Positions 48,738 to 53,110 of a stretch of DNA of 53,110 nucleotides are shown here, one piece after another. A program made the position numbers and the translations under genes. Where the stretch lies: contig JAFXKX010000002.1 of the NCBI GenBank assembly GCA_017531505.1, positions 1 through 53,110 of the forward strand, given 5' to 3'. This DNA is from Clostridia bacterium (lineage in GTDB: Bacteria; Bacillota; Clostridia; Christensenellales; Christensenellaceae). Each line of letters starts with the position of its first letter. Position 1 is the first letter of the stretch. Below the pieces are notes generated by a model that had not been told where the DNA came from, did no database searches, and was given only the letters and a program-made list of their open reading frames with translations.

Positions 48738-49610
48738 ATGTCTGAAAAGAAAAAAGTTGCTGTCTTTGCAATTATGGGGCAATCCAATGCGACCGGCCAC
48801 GATCTGCCGATGCGCGAAGAAGATAAGATTCTGACTCCGCTTACCAATGTTTTTGGTTTGGACAGAAAGTATAATCAGTCTTTTGAGAAAACCGAGCTTT
48901 TCTGGACCGGATATACGAGCGGCGGGATGAATCTGGCAGAAGAGCAGGATCATACCTATTCCATACCCAACTGCCTGGCAGCTTTGTGGCAGAAGCATAT
49001 CGATGACGGCAATGCACTTGGCCTGCCGGATCTGTATATCATACAGATCGCTATCGGATCGCAGGGCGTAACGGATGGCTATATGTGGAATCCCGACAGA
49101 AAAGAAAAACTCATCTCCGGTAAATTGGGTGTGGCAGATATTTCTCTGTTCCCGTTTGCAAAGCATATTTTCTCGTTGATCGAGGATAGCTTTGCACAAA
49201 AAGAGATGGAGTATGAGGTCATAGGCCTTCATTGGCGCGGCGGTGAAGAAGACGTATTTGCAGATAAGGCATATCTGGAGAAGAATCTTGAGGGGATTTA
49301 CGTGCGTATCATCGATGCATTCAATGAACTGCTGGGTGCACCGCCCGTGATATTGCATAAACTGGTCTGTCCGCACCGTATGGAAGACGAAGATCCCACC
49401 GGCAAGGCGCTGATCAATATGCATTACAGCAACGAGGTGTTCTATAGATTGGAAACACAATATCCCAATGTATCGGTGTTTGATCCCACAACAGCACCAT
49501 ACTTTATCCCGGATGTGCGCGGTAACGGGATATTCAAAGACGATATGGTCCATTTCACGCCAGAGATGAACCGCTGGATCGCCGACGGTGTGATGAGAAA
49601 GAAGATATAA
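48738..49610 (+). CDS. SGNH carbohydrate esterase (sialate O-acetylesterase-like)
   Basis: A 290-residue hydrolase of the SASA/DUF303 branch. The catalytic block I is AIMGQSNATGHD with the nucleophilic Ser. Block III appears in LHWRGGEEDV, although Gln is more usual before GE, and the C-terminal block V with catalytic His is DDMVHFTPEMNRWIADGVM. There is no signal peptide, so it should act inside the cell or leave by another route. It would remove O-acetyl groups from a sugar. The two acyltransferase genes that follow suggest a matching modification pathway. The ribosome site is weak (CAAGGG). Confidence 0.82.
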   Translation: MSEKKKVAVFAIMGQSNATGHDLPMREEDKILTPLTNVFGLDRKYNQSFEKTELFWTGYTSGGMNLAEEQDHTYSIPNCLAALWQKHIDDGNALGLPDLYIIQIAIGSQGVTDGYMWNPDRKEKLISGKLGVADISLFPFAKHIFSLIEDSFAQKEMEYEVIGLHWRGGEEDVFADKAYLEKNLEGIYVRIIDAFNELLGAPPVILHKLVCPHRMEDEDPTGKALINMHYSNEVFYRLETQYPNVSVFDPTTAPYFIPDVRGNGIFKDDMVHFTPEMNRWIADGVMRKKI

Positions 49611-49671
49611 TGTTGTCTGGTGCGATAGCACTCAGATGATCGCTTTGTGTAGAAAGGATAGAGTTGTTGGC

Positions 49672-50769
49672 GTGACGAAGTGTGTAAATCTGAAAAGAAA
49701 TACAATTTATGATGTCTTGAAAGGTCTGGGGATCATCGCGGTTGTATTGGGACATTGTCATCCCGATATGGATGTGGTGCGTTTTGTCTATGGGTTTCAT
49801 TTGGCGGTATTCTTCTTTGTTGCGGGATTACAATTTAATGATGCCAAATATGCGTCAACCCCTTTTCTGCTGTTTCAGAACAGAGTGAAATCTATGTGGC
49901 CAAGTTATTTTGGCTATATGACTTTGTTTTCCTTGACCGGCGATTTGTTTTACAGGCTGAATCTTTTGTCCGTTTCCACAACGAATGGTCTGAACTCTCT
50001 ACTGGACAAAATCATCAATAATTTTTTCTTTAGTGGCTCCGAAATTCTCGGGGGAGGTATGTGGTTTGTCCCCATGCTGCTGTCCGGTACGATTATTTTC
50101 TCGGTGATTGTATATGTTTCGGCGGAATATATAAAGCCCTATAGGCTGCTTTTTACTGTTTTATTGAGCTGTTTTACAGGCGTGATTGGATTGATTGCTT
50201 GCAATCACGGTTATCAGTACCGCTTTTATACGCATATCTCTTTCCTGCTGATTCCGATATTTCTTTTGGGATACCTTGTTTCTTTTTTTGAAAAGAATGT
50301 CGGGGACCTTTTGCATTGGCCGATTGCGGGTATTGCTTTTGGGGTATTTGTATATTTCACAGTGGGAAAAGATTGCCTGATCAATCTTGCGTCATCCCGG
50401 ATCGTATCGGTATACTTATTTTATCCGATAACAATATGCGGTATATATTTTGTCGCCTGGATCGCGAAAATGCTGTCGGCTGCAAAAGGACTGTCAAAGG
50501 TATTCTCGTTTTTAGGGAAATATTCTTTTGATATTATGGCGCTGCATTTTTTGATCATAAAAACGATAGATTTTCTGTATTGTATGATGATCGGCGATGA
50601 TCCGGCAAAGGGCGCGGTCTTCCCATGCGCGTATCCCGGGCTTTGGCCGATTTATGTTTTGGCAAGCATTACGGTTGCTCCGTGTATCCGCATCGGTATC
50701 AACAAAGTATGGGCGCGGATAAAATGCTTTTTCAATAGGGTGTCTGATGGGGAGAAGAGGAAGGTATAA
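49672..50769 (+). CDS. acyltransferase 3 family membrane protein
   Basis: A 365-residue integral membrane protein with about ten hydrophobic segments, of the Acyl_transf_3 (OafA/WecH-type) group. The start carries the family block LKGLGIIAVVLGHCHPDMDVVRF with its conserved His, followed by FHLAVFFFVAGLQF. Such proteins move acetyl or other acyl groups onto surface sugars. The start is uncertain: GTG 49672 has AAAGGA 13 bases away, while ATG 49636 has no ribosome site. It lies 61 bp after the esterase and may be in the same transcript. Confidence 0.85.
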   Translation: MTKCVNLKRNTIYDVLKGLGIIAVVLGHCHPDMDVVRFVYGFHLAVFFFVAGLQFNDAKYASTPFLLFQNRVKSMWPSYFGYMTLFSLTGDLFYRLNLLSVSTTNGLNSLLDKIINNFFFSGSEILGGGMWFVPMLLSGTIIFSVIVYVSAEYIKPYRLLFTVLLSCFTGVIGLIACNHGYQYRFYTHISFLLIPIFLLGYLVSFFEKNVGDLLHWPIAGIAFGVFVYFTVGKDCLINLASSRIVSVYLFYPITICGIYFVAWIAKMLSAAKGLSKVFSFLGKYSFDIMALHFLIIKTIDFLYCMMIGDDPAKGAVFPCAYPGLWPIYVLASITVAPCIRIGINKVWARIKCFFNRVSDGEKRKV

Positions 50770-50913
50770 TTTGATTCTTGCTCCGAATAGATTGTGTTTT
50801 TGATTTATGGCAATATCCGGGATAAATACTCTTTCAAAAAATCGCCGGGTGAAGTATGATATGGGCACCTTATTTCGGTTGTAACGTTGGTTATATAAAG
50901 AAGGAGATGGATG

Positions 50914-51918
50914 ATGGGTAAACGGGTCAAATATCTGGATGTTGCAAAATTTATAGGGATATTTTGTATCTACCTCGGTCATTTTGGCGATGCTGCCGGG
51001 TATGCGTATTCTTTTGTGTTCACATTTCATGTGGCACTTTTCTTTTTCTTATCCGGCTGCTCTGAATGGCTGAGTACGGAGCGCCCCTGGAAACAGTATT
51101 TTTATAAAACTTTCAAAGGCATCATGGGGCCTTTTTATCTGTTTGCGATCGCTGCGGTGGTGTTCCGGTGTGTTTTGGATAATTCGTATGCAAATGTCGG
51201 ACAGAATCTGATCTGCATACTGAAAGGTTGTATCCGCAATCGTTTTTTTGCGGGTGGCTTATGGTTTTTGTCTTGCCTATTTGTTGTAAAACTGTGTTTT
51301 TACATACTGCGGAAACTGTTGAAAAGCAAATTGCTGATTTTGATCGCTTGTTTGGCGTTGTATCTGGCGGCGCAGCTGTTGATCGATCCCAAGCCGACGA
51401 TACAGCCACATATGGCGTATAATATAGACAGCGCGTGCTATTATATGATTTTCTACGGATTGGGATATTGCGGCTTTGATAAGATCCATACGCTTTTCGC
51501 ATTCGATACAGTCTGTAAACGGGTATGGGGCGGTATCCTCGGCGGAGTTTCCTGCGCATTTTCCGCCGCGCTGTTTTTCGGGAAGAATGTACTGTATGTA
51601 TTCGGCTCCAATGTGATTGTCTATCTGATAAATTGTATCCTGACCCCGTGCATCGTGATTTTCTTTGTATTGTCTGTTTCAAAACTGATGCAAGATGTGA
51701 CGCTGTTTGGGGAAATGGGGAAGAACACCCTTTACTTGTGCGGATCGGAATATGTGATGCGGCGCCTGATCCCGATTTGCCTGCAGACGGTCGGGTTGAA
51801 CATTGCGTTACCCAGTCCACTGTCGGCGTATCTGTATACCTTCGCGCTGCTGCTTTTATGCAATAAGTTGTTTGTGCCGGCAGAAAAGGCTGTTTTTGCG
51901 AAATTGCGGTTTTTTTGA
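50914..51918 (+). CDS. acyltransferase 3 family membrane protein
   Basis: A 334-residue membrane protein of the same broad family as the previous gene, but divergent. Its start reads KYLDVAKFIGIFCIYLGHFG with the conserved His, followed by FTFHVALFFFLSGCSEWL; the rest holds about nine hydrophobic segments. A double ATG lies at 50911-50916; ATG 50914 is at better spacing from AAGGAG. It follows the first acyltransferase after 144 bp, in which I see no clear promoter or terminator. A role in O-acetylating a surface polymer is inferred from the family. Confidence 0.85.
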   Translation: MGKRVKYLDVAKFIGIFCIYLGHFGDAAGYAYSFVFTFHVALFFFLSGCSEWLSTERPWKQYFYKTFKGIMGPFYLFAIAAVVFRCVLDNSYANVGQNLICILKGCIRNRFFAGGLWFLSCLFVVKLCFYILRKLLKSKLLILIACLALYLAAQLLIDPKPTIQPHMAYNIDSACYYMIFYGLGYCGFDKIHTLFAFDTVCKRVWGGILGGVSCAFSAALFFGKNVLYVFGSNVIVYLINCILTPCIVIFFVLSVSKLMQDVTLFGEMGKNTLYLCGSEYVMRRLIPICLQTVGLNIALPSPLSAYLYTFALLLLCNKLFVPAEKAVFAKLRFF

Positions 51919-51947
51919 CAGATTCGTTTTTGAAAAGTCTGCGCTTG

Positions 51948-51977
51948 TTGACAAAAGCCAAAACTCTGTTATATTTA
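51948..51977 (+). promoter_or_regulatory. promoter of glnA
   Basis: TTGACA, an 18-bp spacer and TATTTA (51972-51977), 37 bp before the ATG. The -35 is consensus. Confidence 0.6.
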
Positions 51978-52013
51978 CTAATATATATAGTTGAAAATTA
52001 GAGGTGTTACGCT

Positions 52014-53110
52014 ATGAAAACAACTGTTCAGGATATCTTTAACATCATTAAAGAGAAAGATATCAAGATGATCGACTTTAAGATGGTAGATATCAACGGT
52101 CAGTACCGTCATGTAACCATCCCGGCAGACAGTTTCTCTGAAGATACCATGAAGAGTGGTATCGGCTTTGATGCATCCAACTATGGGTATGCCGTTGTCG
52201 AAAAGAGCGACATGGTATTTATCCCGGATCTGGATACGGCCAATGTAGATCCTTTCTGCAGCATTCCCACACTGTCTATGACCGGTAATGCCATGATCAT
52301 CGATAGTCCCGAAAACCGCCCGCTGGCGCAATATCCCCGCAATATCATCAAGGCTGCCGTAGAGTATATGAAGGAAAGCGGCGTGGCTGATGAAATGAAG
52401 ATCCTGCCCGAATTTGAATTTTATCTTTTCGATAATGTCACCTGGAATGTAGAAGGCAAACATATCGGTGCCACGGTGGATGCCGATCAGTCTTATTGGA
52501 ATTCCGGCAATCAGGGACAAGGCGTGATCGTACCCAAGCAGAAAAACTATCATATCGCAAAACCCTTTGATGTATCTTACGAATGCCGCAGCGAAATGTG
52601 TATGCTCATGAAAGAAGCGGGCATCGACATCAATTATCACCATCCCGAAGTGGCAGCATCCGGTCAGTACGAGATCGAGCCGCAGCTGGGTGAAGTGGTG
52701 CATATGGCCGATGCGACCATGATGATCAAGTACATCATCCACAATACCGCGCTGAAGTACGGCAAGAGTGCTACCTTCATGCCCAAGCCCATTTACGGCG
52801 AAGCAGGCAACGGTATGCACGTGCATATGCTGCTCTTCAAGGATGGTCAGCCCGTCTTCTCAGATGATAACGGGTATTCCCACCTGAGCGAGACTGCGCA
52901 CTATTTCATGGGCGGTCTGCTCAAGCATATCAGCTCTCTGTGCGCATTGACCAACCCCAGCACAAACTCTTTCAAGCGCCTCGTACCCGGTTTTGAAGCA
53001 CCGGTTACCGTTGGTTATGCAACTTCCAACAGAAGTGCGGTCATCCGCATCCCTGCTTATGCAAAGAGCCCGGATAAGCGTCGCTTCGAACTGCGTAACC
53101 CCGATGCCAC
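52014..53110 (+). CDS. glnA: glutamine synthetase, type I (3' end outside the window)
   Basis: A cytoplasmic enzyme that makes glutamine from glutamate, ammonia and ATP. The 365 visible codons run to the window edge with no stop; a full GlnA has about 440. The beta-grasp N-domain (IKMIDFKMVDINGQYRH) is followed by the catalytic fold with LPEFEFYLF, AASGQYEIEPQ, ATFMPKPIYGEAGNGMHVH and NPSTNSFKRLVPGFEAP. ATP and metal ligand positions visible in these blocks are intact, as is NRSAVIRIP. GAGG lies upstream of the start. Confidence 0.95.
   Translation, partial: MKTTVQDIFNIIKEKDIKMIDFKMVDINGQYRHVTIPADSFSEDTMKSGIGFDASNYGYAVVEKSDMVFIPDLDTANVDPFCSIPTLSMTGNAMIIDSPENRPLAQYPRNIIKAAVEYMKESGVADEMKILPEFEFYLFDNVTWNVEGKHIGATVDADQSYWNSGNQGQGVIVPKQKNYHIAKPFDVSYECRSEMCMLMKEAGIDINYHHPEVAASGQYEIEPQLGEVVHMADATMMIKYIIHNTALKYGKSATFMPKPIYGEAGNGMHVHMLLFKDGQPVFSDDNGYSHLSETAHYFMGGLLKHISSLCALTNPSTNSFKRLVPGFEAPVTVGYATSNRSAVIRIPAYAKSPDKRRFELRNPDA

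Noticed and set aside
51978..52826. 282-codon minus-strand frame near the right edge
   Set aside because: The plus strand there is glnA, which stays open to the window end and carries all GSI motifs.

Overview
The window looks like chromosomal DNA of a moderately GC-rich, endospore-forming Firmicute of class Clostridia, probably a gut Oscillospirales-type lineage. The lineage is inferred from gene content, not from any search. Evidence: tRNA-binding T-box leaders on thrS and pheST, an attenuated infC-rpmI-rplT operon, strong AGGAGG ribosome binding sites, sporulation genes (spoIID, spoIIQ, yabP, yabQ), Gram-positive division genes (sepF, divIVA, divIC), queH, and intrinsic terminators after most units.

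Layout. 1-2.8 kb: T-box, thrS, a compact promoter/terminator unit and a small unknown gene. 2.8-13.9 kb: transporters, with two LysR regulators each divergent from a transporter, a three-gene ABC importer (lipoprotein, permease, ATPase), a methyltransferase, and three paralogous MFS proteins with a shared C-terminal tail. 14-15.9 kb: convergent spoIID and spoIIQ separated by an unusual symmetric hairpin. 16.3-20.3 kb: a phosphohexomutase and an orphan FtsX-like permease. 20.3-26.4 kb: translation genes infC-rpmI-rplT, an rRNA/tRNA methyltransferase and pheST; infC carries an in-frame TAG. 26.5-32.5 kb: small housekeeping and unknown genes and a GH172-family enzyme. 32.6-38 kb: one probable operon of phosphatase, STAS protein, anti-sigma-like protein, sigma factor, HlyD-like protein, YggS, SepF and DivIVA. 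38-45.4 kb: a PBP-like lipoprotein, an AT-rich cassette, a SLC13 transporter, queH, yabPQ, divIC, ppx, initiator tRNA and an AT-rich nucleotidyltransferase. 45.5-52 kb: amidohydrolase, an anchored surface protein, an SGNH esterase and two membrane acyltransferases, perhaps an O-acetylation module. The 3' end of glnA lies beyond the window.

Most unusual observations: (i) a one-gene AT-rich cassette (38854-39970) whose two ends are the two halves of one bidirectional terminator, with an array of hairpins separated by a repeated AGTGATATT spacer; (ii) an in-frame UAG in infC, which also appears to start at AUA; (iii) an RsbW-like protein that keeps the family N-terminus but lacks the nucleotide-binding N- and G-box residues, beside a STAS protein that keeps its phosphorylatable serine; (iv) a pseudo-twofold symmetric RNA element between spoIID and spoIIQ. 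No CRISPR array, prophage or transposase was found.
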